Below, piece by piece: positions 26,126-35,117 of a stretch of DNA of 64,000 bases. The position numbers and the translations under genes were made by a program. Numbering within the stretch: position 1 is the stretch's first letter; every line of letters begins with the position of its first letter. The notes under the pieces are model-generated. The model was not told where the DNA came from, did no database searches, and worked only from the letters and a program-made list of their open reading frames with translations. The stretch is from contig CAJTFX010000009.1 of assembly GCA_910575555.1 (NCBI GenBank), positions 62,001 through 126,000 of the forward strand, in the 5' to 3' direction. This stretch comes from Lachnospiraceae bacterium (GTDB lineage Bacteria; Bacillota; Clostridia; Lachnospirales; Lachnospiraceae).

Positions 26126-27196
26126 TTATTTTATGACAGGAACAGAAAAGAAAAACCGGACGCCATCTGATAAATTTTCTGATCCATATTCTAAATTTTG
26201 CATGGATAAAATTTGTGCAACAATCGCAAGCCCCAATCCCGAACCGCTGTACTTTGCATTCTTATCACGGTAAAACTTTTCCCAGATTTTAGGCAGCTGT
26301 TCCGGCGGTATGCAGGCTCCCTGATTATAAATGGAACAGTGAAGCATATTGTCCTGTTGGACTAATGATAATCGTAAAATTCCCTTTGCAGATACATTCT
26401 TTTTCGCATTAATCATTAAATTGCCTAAAACCTGCTCCATCCGCTGTTTATCTGTATAAACAAAAACTTTATCTTCCGGAAGTTCGTACTGTAATTCAAA
26501 ATCAGTTTCCGGTATATCCATCAATAACCGCCCTGCCGCCCTTTCTGCAAATTCTACAAAGTCAAACCGTTCCGGCGCCAATGATACCGCCCCGTTTTCC
26601 AGTGCGGACAAATCTAACAATGTTTCAATCAGATTCCCCATTCTTTCTGTTTCGGAAATGATGATTTCAGAATATTTCTGTCTTTTCCTTTCATCTGTTT
26701 CATCCTGTATTCCCTCCGCATAAGCCCGGATCACTCCTATAGGCGTTTTCATTTCATGGGAAAGGCGGTCTGTGAATTCTTTTCTTTCCTCCAACAGTTT
26801 TCTTTCCCGCCGAACATCTTTTTCAAGACGGACATTCGCTTTTTCCAGTTTTTCAAGGGTTTTCTGCAGATTTTCGGACATTTTATTGAGATTGTCTGCA
26901 AGCTCCCCAAATTCGTCCTTTGAGGTTATGGCGCAAGGCTGAGAAAAGTCCAGCCTGGCTGTTCTGCGGGCCATTTCACATATTTTGCAGATTGGATCTG
27001 AAATAAATCGTCCTAACAAGTAATCTGTTATTACGATCAGCAAAACAACAAAGATTCCCCATAGCAGAAAAGAAACATCCTCTTCCAAAGGCAACCGCGT
27101 TGCAACCAGGTATGAAGCTATTAAAGAGATACCTGCAATCTTTGAAACTATCATTATTTTTTTCCGTACCGTGCGGAGGGAAAATTCTTCTTTCAT
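26126..27196 (-). CDS. Sensor histidine kinase with HAMP domain
   Basis: 356 residues. Two close membrane helices (about 15-31 and 40-58) with almost no extracellular loop, then HAMP (about 60-115), coiled coil, HisKA RLSHEMKTPIGVIRAYAEGI (phospho-His) and HATPase with NLMINAKKN and SGSGLGLAI. Intramembrane-sensing kinases with this plan usually monitor cell-envelope stress or an associated ABC exporter. The start overlaps the RR stop by 4 bases. Confidence 0.93.
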   Translation of the reverse strand: MKEEFSLRTVRKKIMIVSKIAGISLIASYLVATRLPLEEDVSFLLWGIFVVLLIVITDYLLGRFISDPICKICEMARRTARLDFSQPCAITSKDEFGELADNLNKMSENLQKTLEKLEKANVRLEKDVRRERKLLEERKEFTDRLSHEMKTPIGVIRAYAEGIQDETDERKRQKYSEIIISETERMGNLIETLLDLSALENGAVSLAPERFDFVEFAERAAGRLLMDIPETDFELQYELPEDKVFVYTDKQRMEQVLGNLMINAKKNVSAKGILRLSLVQQDNMLHCSIYNQGACIPPEQLPKIWEKFYRDKNAKYSGSGLGLAIVAQILSMQNLEYGSENLSDGVRFFFSVPVIK

Positions 27197-27861
27197 TTTG
27201 CCACCTCAAATTTATACCCGGAACGGATAAGCGTTACAATGGATTTTCCTTCGCTGCCCAATTTTTGCCGCAATGTTTTGATATGGGTGTCTACCGTTCG
27301 TGTATTCCCCTCAAAATCATACCCCCAAATACGGTTTAACAGTTGTTCCCGGGAAAAAATCTGTTCCGGATTAGACATAAAAAAATGCAGCAGTTCATAT
27401 TCCTTATGGGTCAGCGTAATTTCCATACCGTCTGAGAACACTTTATGCGCAGCAGGATTTATAGTTATTTTCCCTGCGCTGAGCGTACCCGCAGGCGCCA
27501 CAGAGGTACGGCGCAGCAAGACGTTTGCCTTTGCAATCAGTATTTTCGGACTAAAGGGTTTTGTCATATAATCATCGGCTCCATATTCATAGCCTTTCAG
27601 TTTATCTTCCTCGTCACTTTTAGCAGTCAGCATGATAATCGGCAGGCTGCTCAGCTCTCTTGCCATTTTACACACAGAAAATCCATCCAGATGCGGCATC
27701 ATAATATCCAGTATCATTAAATCCATAGGATTGTTTTTTAATATCATTAAGGCATCTATCCCATCGTCTGCAGTAAAACAGGTATGTCCGTCCTTTTTGG
27801 CATACTCGGCAATAATCTCCTGCATATTCTTTTCATCTTCTACAATCAAAATATTTGCCAT
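27193..27861 (-). CDS. OmpR-family response regulator
   Basis: 222 residues. Receiver domain (IVEDEKN, LMILDIMMPHLDGF with the phospho-Asp, MLTAKS, TKPFSP) and winged-helix output domain (about 125-220, EQIFSREQLLNRIWGYDFEG). Likely binds the phased GTGAAAT repeats at 26033-26072 and switches on the exporter operon. It starts 11 bp after a TetR-controlled membrane-protein gene and could share its transcript. Confidence 0.95.
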   Translation of the reverse strand: MANILIVEDEKNMQEIIAEYAKKDGHTCFTADDGIDALMILKNNPMDLMILDIMMPHLDGFSVCKMARELSSLPIIMLTAKSDEEDKLKGYEYGADDYMTKPFSPKILIAKANVLLRRTSVAPAGTLSAGKITINPAAHKVFSDGMEITLTHKEYELLHFFMSNPEQIFSREQLLNRIWGYDFEGNTRTVDTHIKTLRQKLGSEGKSIVTLIRSGYKFEVAK

Positions 27862-27872
27862 GAAATCACCCC

Positions 27873-28538
27873 TTATTTACATTCCTGTTTCATGGCAAAA
27901 TATCCAATCAGCACCGTCCACACATAGGCACAGGTTTTCGGAATCATCAGCATTCCAATGAGAGGAACGGCGTCCGCCCACAGCACCACCGGAATATAGA
28001 AGCCAAAGCTCAGCACAATGGTCAGCCACATCCAGCGAAACGCCTGATCTCCGCAATCCTCTGCACTTCGGTAGAACAACACAATCACCAGAAGGCCCAG
28101 CAGGGCGAAGGGAATATTGCGGTAAATCCCCCAGGAAAGGGGCGCTTTTGCACTGAGCCACTGATTCTGAGGCATCATGCACAACACAATCCGCAGGCCG
28201 GCCAGGCCGTACACGGCTGCGGTAAGGATGCCCTGGCCATTTATTCTGTATCTCTGCCGCCAGACATAGTAAAGCAGCACATAGAATATGGTCATGGTAA
28301 CTGAAGTAATCCACTTTCCAATCCCCAGAGGAATGGTGTAGTTCTCAAGGCCGGTGGTGCACAGGGCGAAAGCGCGGGGAACCAGATGGAAGGAGTCGCC
28401 CGCTCCCAACACCACCGCCATCCAGCCGAACAAACGAAACTGACGATCTCCCTTGCTGCCGCGGATCATCAAGATTCCAATGGTAATGACAAAAATTAAG
28501 TATACTGCATCAAATAAAGTTTCTGCGATTGCCTGCAT
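27873..28538 (-). CDS. Seven-helix membrane protein under TetR control
   Basis: 221 residues, about seven hydrophobic helices, few charged loops; reads like a small conserved Firmicutes integral membrane protein, but no family name is certain. A ribosome site AAAGGAGAC precedes the ATG. A perfect TetR-type palindrome lies 43 bp upstream (28581-28593), identical in its arms to the one at the tetR promoter, so it is the predicted regulatory target. Confidence 0.75.
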   Translation of the reverse strand: MQAIAETLFDAVYLIFVITIGILMIRGSKGDRQFRLFGWMAVVLGAGDSFHLVPRAFALCTTGLENYTIPLGIGKWITSVTMTIFYVLLYYVWRQRYRINGQGILTAAVYGLAGLRIVLCMMPQNQWLSAKAPLSWGIYRNIPFALLGLLVIVLFYRSAEDCGDQAFRWMWLTIVLSFGFYIPVVLWADAVPLIGMLMIPKTCAYVWTVLIGYFAMKQECK

Positions 28539-28580
28539 TGTTTGTCTCCTTTATGTTTTGTTTTAAACTGCCGCCTTTGG

Positions 28581-28593
28581 TGAACATTGTTCA
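28581..28593. promoter_or_regulatory. TetR-type operator 1
   Basis: TGAACATTGTTCA, perfect 6-bp arms around a central T. It sits between the tetR terminator and the membrane-protein gene; the same arms recur at 29204-29216. Confidence 0.75.
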
Positions 28594-28603
28594 GCTTTCT
28601 TTA

Positions 28604-28627
28604 ATAAAAATTCCGCAGCAATGCGGA
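28604..28627 (-). terminator. Terminator of the tetR gene
   Basis: On the minus strand TCCGCA-TTGC-TGCGGA followed by ATTTTTATT, only a few bases after the tetR stop. Read-through would extend into the membrane-protein gene. Confidence 0.75.
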
Positions 28628-28630
28628 TTT

Positions 28631-29188
28631 TTAGTATAGGGTTCTGCGGATGAGCTCCTGTACCGCAGCGGAATCATAGTCCTGCCGCAGCAGCGCGGAC
28701 AACATCTGGGAAAATAAAACATCCGCAAATTTTTCTACTGTAAACTGCTCTGTAAAAGCATCCGGCCGAATCCTGGCGTCCCGTTTCAGAACGGAACACA
28801 ATTCATCCAGGATATGCCGCCAGGTCTGCTGCATTCTCCGTTTTCCATCTGCTTTATCCTGCTGCATAAATCCCAGAGAGTGCAGCGTAAAAAATCCGGG
28901 ATACTGTTTACAGCCGTACTTCATCTGTTCATACATCCAGACAATGCAGTCCTGCGTGTCCTGAAACACGTCCCTGTCACCGGGACGATGGAAAATCTCA
29001 TGCCAGATACTTTCTACTGCCGCACCCACTAGCGCCGCTTTAGAATCAAAATAATTGTAAATGGCTCCCACCGATACCCCGCAGGCCGCCGCAACAGAAC
29101 GGATATTGAGCGCAGACCATCCCTGCTGCTGAATCAGTTCCCGGCTTGTTTTTAAAATATCTTCTTTGGATGTCACCACTGTATTCAT
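28631..29188 (-). CDS. TetR-family transcriptional repressor
   Basis: 185 residues. N-terminal TetR helix-turn-helix (LNIRSVAAACGVSVGAIYNY then FDSKAALVGA, about 23-52) and an all-helical ligand domain. Start ATG follows GAGGTGATG. Its own promoter and the promoter of the adjacent membrane protein each carry TGAACA-N-TGTTCA, so it probably represses both. Inducer unknown. Confidence 0.93.
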   Translation of the reverse strand: MNTVVTSKEDILKTSRELIQQQGWSALNIRSVAAACGVSVGAIYNYFDSKAALVGAAVESIWHEIFHRPGDRDVFQDTQDCIVWMYEQMKYGCKQYPGFFTLHSLGFMQQDKADGKRRMQQTWRHILDELCSVLKRDARIRPDAFTEQFTVEKFADVLFSQMLSALLRQDYDSAAVQELIRRTLY

Positions 29189-29203
29189 TTCATCACCTCA
29201 ACA

Positions 29204-29244
29204 TGAACAATGTTCATTATAACGGTCTTAAATCACTTTGTCAA
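29204..29244 (-). promoter_or_regulatory. tetR promoter overlapped by TetR operator 2
   Basis: TTGACA (29239-29244), 17 bases, TATAAT (29216-29221) on the minus strand, and immediately downstream TGAACATTGTTCA (read on the minus strand, 29204-29216), which shares a base with the -10. Bound repressor would block initiation. Confidence 0.85.
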
Positions 29245-29298
29245 GTACTTTGATTGTATCCCCAACGCCTGTGCAGGCTTCTATATAGCTGAAAAGCA

Positions 29299-29563
29299 GA
29301 CTCTAGTACTGCAGCGAACGTTTTATATTTGGATACGGACAGAACTGCCGAACTGCCCTTTGACACACAAACTGGGCAGCGTTTTGGCGAACTAACTGCT
29401 AACTGCGTCTAAGGAGTTCCGGAAAGCCGTCACTCCTAAAACTCCGTAAGCAGTGGATTTCGCCTCCACGCAATACGCCCATGAAGCGTTTGCTTAGCCA
29501 AAAGGCAGTTCGGCAGTTCCTGTGTATCGAAATATAGATTGTTCGCTGTAATACAAGAGCGTG
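29299..29563. mobile_element. 265-bp MITE-like element with about 60-bp inverted repeats
   Basis: The left end (about 29299-29362, with GCAGCGAACGTTTTATATTT and GAACTGCCGAACTGCC) is an imperfect mirror of the right end (about 29500-29563, with GGCAGTTCGGCAGTTC and ATTGTTCGCTGTAATACAAG). The interior has no gene. Just beyond the right end lies one end of the other element family (29597-29617), so two miniature elements meet here. Confidence 0.65.
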
Positions 29564-29649
29564 TTTAAAAAACATTCCCCACATCTGCATCCCCCAATTT
29601 AACCGCCAGAGTAATATTTATGCCTCATTCAGTCAGCGCAGCCCGGATC

Positions 29650-30333
29650 TTATATGGTAATCTTCAAGATTTCCGGATGTTTTTCCACATATTCCGCCAA
29701 ACGGCACAGTTCTGCTCCCAGAGCAGTGCGCACAAGCATTTCCAAACGAATATAACCTCCTTTTCTTCTGGTGCGGAACTTCAGAATCCGGCACTGATAA
29801 GTTTCCTCCAGTTCCCGCCGGATTTCCCGGGAGATTTGGCCGGGATTTTCCTCATTGCAGCGGTACTCCACCTCAATTTCATACACGTCTTTGATAATAT
29901 GAGACATTTTTCCCTGGCGGCCCAGAAAAATTTCCACCAGAATCACGATCCCTGTGGTGCAGAACCCTATGATATACAGTCCCGCCCCTACTGCCATTCC
30001 GACGCCCAGAGTGGCCCAGATGCCGGCCGAGGTGGTGATTCCGCTGACATTTTTATTCCGGGAAAAGATCACGCCTGAGCCCAGAAATCCAATGGCTGCC
30101 ACGGCCCCCGCCGCCATTCTGGAGGGGTCTGCCCGGACAAACTGCCCGGTCACATCCTGAAATCCGTATTTGGAGAGAATAATCATAAGCGCTGAGGACA
30201 CCGCTACAATCACATGCGTGCGGATTCCCGCCGTTTTCTTTCTGCTCTCCCGTTCATAGCCGATGGCGCCTCCGCAGCAGCCCGCCAGTAAAATTCTCCC
30301 CATCCACTCCAACTGCTGTATTACAAAAACCAT
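29650..30333 (-). CDS. MgtC/SapB family membrane protein
   Basis: 227 residues from ATG 30333, directly after the ABC-F stop; upstream in-frame ATGs would overlap that gene. Four or five helices carry family motifs: LLAGCCGGAIGYERE, KTAGIRTHVIVAVSSALMII, RMAAGAVAAIGFLGSGVIFS and TTSAGIWATLGVGMAVGAG. The C-terminal 80 residues form a small cytosolic ACT-like domain. Some MgtC proteins modulate F1Fo ATPase or Mg homeostasis; function here is open. GGAGGAAT lies 19 bases upstream, so translation may be coupled. Confidence 0.88.
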   Translation of the reverse strand: MVFVIQQLEWMGRILLAGCCGGAIGYERESRKKTAGIRTHVIVAVSSALMIILSKYGFQDVTGQFVRADPSRMAAGAVAAIGFLGSGVIFSRNKNVSGITTSAGIWATLGVGMAVGAGLYIIGFCTTGIVILVEIFLGRQGKMSHIIKDVYEIEVEYRCNEENPGQISREIRRELEETYQCRILKFRTRRKGGYIRLEMLVRTALGAELCRLAEYVEKHPEILKITI

Positions 30334-30335
30334 AT

Positions 30336-31883
30336 TTACTGAAACAGGGAATATTCCTCCATATTCCATACCTTCTTCACAACCTCCTGATAAAATTCCG
30401 GTTCGTGGCACACCAGCAGAACGGCTCCTTTATATTCCTGCAGGGCGCGTTTCAATTCTTCCTTGGCGTCCACATCCAGATGGTTGGTGGGCTCGTCCAA
30501 TAAGAGGATATTCGTCTCCACATTCAAAAGCTTGCACAGCCGCACCCTGGCCTGTTCTCCTCCGCTTAACACCTTTACCTTGCTCTCAATGTGCTTGGTG
30601 GTAAGGCCGCATTTTGCCAGCGCAGAGCGAACCTCGTATTGGGTATAGGCCGGAAATGTCTCCCAGATTTCTTCAATACAGCTGTTTTCGCTTTCCGGCA
30701 TCTCCTGCTCAAAATATCCCGGAAACAGATAATCTCCCAGTCTGACTTTTCCGGAAAGCGGTTTTACCAGGCCCAGTACACTTTTCAGAAATGTGGATTT
30801 CCCAATTCCATTGGCTCCCGTCACTGCAATTTTCTCTCCGCGTTCCATTCTGAGATTGATGGGTTTAGACAGCGGTTTTTCGTAGCCCAGTACAAGGTCG
30901 TCCGTCTCGAAAATCACCTTTCCGGCCGCTTTCGCATTCCGGAAAAAGAATTCCGGCCTGGGCCGCTCTGCCGCAAGCTGAATGACTTCCATTTTATCCA
31001 GTTTTTTCTGCCTGGACATGGCCATATTTCTGGTTGCCACCCGGGATTTATTTCTCGCCACAAAATCCTTCAGCCCTTCAATCTCTTTCTGCTGCCTCTT
31101 ATAAGCCGCTTCCAGCTGAGATTTTTTCATCTCATAGACTTCCATAAATTTATCGTAATCTCCTACGTAGCGGGTCAGCGCCTGATTTTCCATATGGTAA
31201 ATGATATTGACTACGCTGTTGAGAAAAGGAATATCATGGGAGATTAAAATAAATGCATTTTCATAGTCCAGCAGATAGCGTTTCAGCCATTCTATGTGGT
31301 TTTCATCCAGATAATTGGTGGGCTCGTCCAACAACAGAATATCCGGTTTTTCCAAAAGCAGCTTTGCCAGAAGGGCCTTCGTCCTCTGCCCGCCGCTCAG
31401 TTCTGACACATCCCTGTCCAGTCCCAGCTCCAGTATGCCCAACGCCCTTGCCACTTCTTCCACCTTCGCGTCAATCATATAAAAATCATGCTGTTCTAAC
31501 AATTCCTGCATGGTTCCCGTTTCCTCCAGCAGACGGTTCATTTCTTTTTCATCTGCGGAGCCCATGGCTTCAAACATCTGGTTCATCTCCGTTTCCATTT
31601 CAAACAAAAAGGAAAAGGCGCTGCGCAGAACATCTCCTATCGTCATTCCCTGTTTTAATACGGTGTGCTGATCCAGATAGCCGGCGCGCACATGCCTGGC
31701 CCATTCCACGCTTCCTTCATCCGGCTGCAGATGGCCGGTTACAATGTTCATAAACGTGGACTTGCCTTCTCCGTTGGCCCCAATCAGCCCGATATGCTCC
31801 CCTTTTAACAGCCGGAAAGACACATCATTGAAAATCGCCCTGTCTCCGAATCCATGGGTTAAATTTTTTACATCCAAGATCAT
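30336..31883 (-). CDS. ABC-F family ATPase (ribosome-associated type)
   Basis: 515 residues, two ABC domains in one chain with no membrane segments. Walker A GANGEGKST and GANGIGKST; signatures LSGGQRTK and LSGGEQAR; Walker B LLLDEPTNYLDE and LLLDEPTNHLDV. An inter-domain linker (about 240-310, KKSQLEAAYKRQQKEIEGL) is the P-site-tRNA interaction motif region. Such proteins rescue stalled ribosomes or give target protection against antibiotics. Closest subtype cannot be fixed here. Confidence 0.92.
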   Translation of the reverse strand: MILDVKNLTHGFGDRAIFNDVSFRLLKGEHIGLIGANGEGKSTFMNIVTGHLQPDEGSVEWARHVRAGYLDQHTVLKQGMTIGDVLRSAFSFLFEMETEMNQMFEAMGSADEKEMNRLLEETGTMQELLEQHDFYMIDAKVEEVARALGILELGLDRDVSELSGGQRTKALLAKLLLEKPDILLLDEPTNYLDENHIEWLKRYLLDYENAFILISHDIPFLNSVVNIIYHMENQALTRYVGDYDKFMEVYEMKKSQLEAAYKRQQKEIEGLKDFVARNKSRVATRNMAMSRQKKLDKMEVIQLAAERPRPEFFFRNAKAAGKVIFETDDLVLGYEKPLSKPINLRMERGEKIAVTGANGIGKSTFLKSVLGLVKPLSGKVRLGDYLFPGYFEQEMPESENSCIEEIWETFPAYTQYEVRSALAKCGLTTKHIESKVKVLSGGEQARVRLCKLLNVETNILLLDEPTNHLDVDAKEELKRALQEYKGAVLLVCHEPEFYQEVVKKVWNMEEYSLFQ

Positions 31884-32002
31884 AATTCTGTCTCCTTTTG
31901 CCGATGGCAGAAAAATTTTTTGATTTCATCATACCATTTTTTTGATGTAAATACAATTGCAGCAAATGCAGAATCAGCTCTAATCCGTATATCTATGCCT
32001 TC

Positions 32003-34216
32003 TCACTTCCATTTCCGGTGCCCAACCCAAAGCGCGGCTCCCACAACAGCCGCTGCCAGCACACAAGCCGCTTCTGAAATCTCATGATACACAGACGGCC
32101 AAGAAGAAAACGCGTAAATGTATTTCAATAACGGCTCTGCATGATAACGCAGCAGAGAAATCAGAGGGTTAATATAATCCATATTTGCAATCATCAATAC
32201 CACATTGGGCAGAATAAACAGCAAAACCGTCCCCGAAAAAAACTGCACTGTAGAAAGAAAGATCTGCGCAAAAAGAAAGAATATCACTGCTACTGCAATT
32301 CCTGCAGCAATCCTCTGCAGCACAGTAAGCCCCACAAGGGTTCCAACCGTCCAGTCAGTTGGAAATTCCCGGAACCCTGACAGAGACCATGCCGGCATTC
32401 CCATGTTCAAAGCCTCTGGATTCCTCCAAAAAAATATAAAGCAGGAGGGCAGCCAAATCACAGCCTGCAGCGCAGCTCCTGTAAGACATGCAATCAGAAA
32501 CTTGTACCAGTATACCTTTCGGCTGTTGGCTGTGGAATGGATTAAAACTCCCATCCTGCTGGCTGATTCATGTTGAAATAAGCCTCCCAGGGAAAATACG
32601 GTAGCTAAAAGAAAAATCAAAAAATGCATCAGCTCCTTGTCCTTGTCAAAAAAGAATCTGTTCCAGACACGTTCATTAATATATACTGTTCCTTCCTTTC
32701 CACTTTCTAAAATATACTGTGCCTGAATCCGTATTCTATCTAATGCGGCAAATTGACCGCCATCCATAAATATCAAGGACTGTTCCTCCAGTCTTTCCAG
32801 CGCCTGTTCCAGCTCCATGCCATTTTTCCCAATAAAATCTTTCGAAAACTGTTCATAATAATATTCCGATGGCATGACAAGGCCTGCATCCTGCCATTCT
32901 CCCACATCCCGATACAGCATAACTGCTGTAAATATCAAAAACACTACCCAAGTTTTCTGCACCCGTAAATACTTGTCACATTCCTTGCGAAAAATACTTG
33001 TTCCACGTCTCCTGTATGATTCTCTGCTGCTAACATAACCAAAAATTTTCAAAGAAGAAGGTCCAAATGCGGCAACAGACACGCAGCTCCCAATGCCCAC
33101 AACTAACATCAAAACACATCCCGAAAGGGTAAGTCCTACCGGATAAGACAATAGATTCAAATTCTGATAATCCCCTAAGAACTCCGCTGTATCAAATATT
33201 CCAATCAAATTTAAGTACCGGAAAATCTTTGCCACCGGATTCTCAGGCAGATAAAACCACAGGGAAAAGCTTAGTCCCAAAGCCCCTCCCAGCACAAGCC
33301 ATGCCGCTCTGCCTCCATTGAACCTGTAGATCACTGCCTGAAACACCAACGCAATGGTAACAGAAGCAGCCATTTTCCAAAGCATAAAAAGCACAAGATA
33401 CAGACCGACTGTACAGGGGAATGACACATTCCGACAGTCGGCAATTCCATGGATTTCCGCCCCAAGAGGCGGCAGCCCAACCGTTTCCCCCGTCAAAAAG
33501 ATGTTCCACCCATAGGTGGCGCATGCATACAAAGCAGTACTCAGGGACACTGTGGCAAGCTGCACGAATTTCAAATACGCCCTGCCTCGCAAAGACGATT
33601 GCAAAAGCTTCTGCATCCCACTGCGCCCATCCTTGCCAAATAGCTGAAATGACAGCAGACAAACACCGGCCAGCACAAACACATCCGCCAAAATAAACTC
33701 CTGCATTTTCACTAGCCCCGCACTGCTTTGGGGCGTAACAGTAAGACCCTTTAACCCGGAAAAATCTTTCTGCGTCTTTATAATGTTTCGATAAGAATAA
33801 CTTCCTTCCTTTGAAAAAATAGGAAATTCCAGCAGCTTTTCGGCCCTTGCATCTATCTGCTCAATAAAGGCATCGAAATTATCTGCGTCCCGGTATTCCT
33901 CTTCCACTATCTGCAGCGCTTCATAGCGCAATCGTTCTTCTTCATTCAGCCAAAATTCTTCTCCTGCCTCCGCTGCTGCCTCTGCTTTCTGTTCCAGTAT
34001 AAGACGCTCCTCCTGGATTACTGCAAGCCCTGCCTGGCGTTCTCCTGCCTGTTCTGCCCTTCGATGTACCTCCTCATAAACTTCCCTGTATTCCGGGGAA
34101 GGAATGGCAGGAATCAAATAGATATAATAAGCCGCCCCATTAATTGCCAAAAACAGCAGCAACAGCCATTTTACCTTTCCGCTCATAAGCTTACGCAGCT
34201 CATACCGCACCAGCAT
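32003..34216 (-). CDS. Large ABC permease, probably a tandem duplication
   Basis: 737 residues from ATG 34216 (GGAGTGGGGAG upstream), overlapping the ATPase 3' end by 17 bases. Two halves have the same layout: a basic start (VRYELRKLMSGKVKWLLLLF near 3-22 and FRKECDKYLRVQKTWVVFLI near 412-431), a large soluble loop, then five or six helices. An export permease with both half-transporters in one chain would need only the single ATPase gene upstream. Similar loci lie next to lipoprotein genes in Clostridia. Substrate unknown. Confidence 0.82.
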   Translation of the reverse strand: MLVRYELRKLMSGKVKWLLLLFLAINGAAYYIYLIPAIPSPEYREVYEEVHRRAEQAGERQAGLAVIQEERLILEQKAEAAAEAGEEFWLNEEERLRYEALQIVEEEYRDADNFDAFIEQIDARAEKLLEFPIFSKEGSYSYRNIIKTQKDFSGLKGLTVTPQSSAGLVKMQEFILADVFVLAGVCLLSFQLFGKDGRSGMQKLLQSSLRGRAYLKFVQLATVSLSTALYACATYGWNIFLTGETVGLPPLGAEIHGIADCRNVSFPCTVGLYLVLFMLWKMAASVTIALVFQAVIYRFNGGRAAWLVLGGALGLSFSLWFYLPENPVAKIFRYLNLIGIFDTAEFLGDYQNLNLLSYPVGLTLSGCVLMLVVGIGSCVSVAAFGPSSLKIFGYVSSRESYRRRGTSIFRKECDKYLRVQKTWVVFLIFTAVMLYRDVGEWQDAGLVMPSEYYYEQFSKDFIGKNGMELEQALERLEEQSLIFMDGGQFAALDRIRIQAQYILESGKEGTVYINERVWNRFFFDKDKELMHFLIFLLATVFSLGGLFQHESASRMGVLIHSTANSRKVYWYKFLIACLTGAALQAVIWLPSCFIFFWRNPEALNMGMPAWSLSGFREFPTDWTVGTLVGLTVLQRIAAGIAVAVIFFLFAQIFLSTVQFFSGTVLLFILPNVVLMIANMDYINPLISLLRYHAEPLLKYIYAFSSWPSVYHEISEAACVLAAAVVGAALWVGHRKWK

Positions 34217-35108
34217 TCTCCCCACTCCTTCCATCCTGCTCTGAAAATGCAGACAAGTAAACCTCCTGTAAATTCGCAGAAACCTCTGCAGCCTCTGTTA
34301 CCAGTCCCCGGAAATTCTCATCCTTGGCAATAAAACGTACCTGTATGGTACTATCCGGCAGTTCCTGTATATTGCTGATAACTACCCGTTCCTCCAGCTT
34401 TTCCAATGCCTCACTCTTAATTCGTGCCTCATATACCTGGCCGGAAAGCTGACTGCACAGTTCCTGGATACTCCCATGCCTGCGGATTCTCCCTTCTCCA
34501 AGAAGCAGAATTTCCTTTGCAATGGAATCCACATCTGATACCACATGGGTTGCAATGATCACCGTACGCTCTTCTGCTATGCGGCTGATAAAATTGCGTA
34601 TCTTAATGCGTTCTTTGGGATCAAGCCCCGCCGTTGGCTCATCCAAAATCAATACCTTGGGCTGCCCAAGCAATGCCTGGGCTATGAGAATCCGCTGCTT
34701 CATCCCTCCGGAATAGGTGGACAGCTTCTTCCCTGCCACATCCAAAAGCCCTACTATTTCTAAAGCAGCTTCTGCCTCTAGTGGAATCTTCTGCTTTGGA
34801 ATACCTTTCAATGCAGCCATATAAGAAAGGAACTGGAACGCAGTGAACATTTCATACATCCCCTGCAGCTGGGGAACATATCCCAGAACCTGTCGATATT
34901 CCCTGCTATGTTTCCGAATATCTTTCCCACAATAGGACACGCTCCCGGAATCGCAAATGAGATTCCCGGTCATGATCTGGATAAGGGTTGACTTCCCTGC
35001 TCCATTGGGACCAAGCAATCCATACACTCCGTCTTCAAACGTATAATTCAGATCGAAAAGTACTTTTTTTTTCCCATATGATTTATTCAACGACTTAATT
35101 TCCAACAT
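34200..35108 (-). CDS. ABC exporter ATPase
   Basis: 302 residues from ATG 35108 (TTG 35117 is a weaker alternative). Walker A GPNGAGKST, signature YSGGMKQR, Walker B VLILDEPTAGLDP, H-loop ATHVV. The C-terminal 80 residues (ALEKLEERVVISNIQEL to the end) are an accessory domain common in ABC-2 exporters. Second gene of a lipoprotein-ATPase-permease operon; the lipoprotein stop is 9 bp upstream. Confidence 0.92.
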   Translation of the reverse strand: MLEIKSLNKSYGKKKVLFDLNYTFEDGVYGLLGPNGAGKSTLIQIMTGNLICDSGSVSYCGKDIRKHSREYRQVLGYVPQLQGMYEMFTAFQFLSYMAALKGIPKQKIPLEAEAALEIVGLLDVAGKKLSTYSGGMKQRILIAQALLGQPKVLILDEPTAGLDPKERIKIRNFISRIAEERTVIIATHVVSDVDSIAKEILLLGEGRIRRHGSIQELCSQLSGQVYEARIKSEALEKLEERVVISNIQELPDSTIQVRFIAKDENFRGLVTEAAEVSANLQEVYLSAFSEQDGRSGENAGAV

Positions 35109-35117
35109 ATGCAACAC

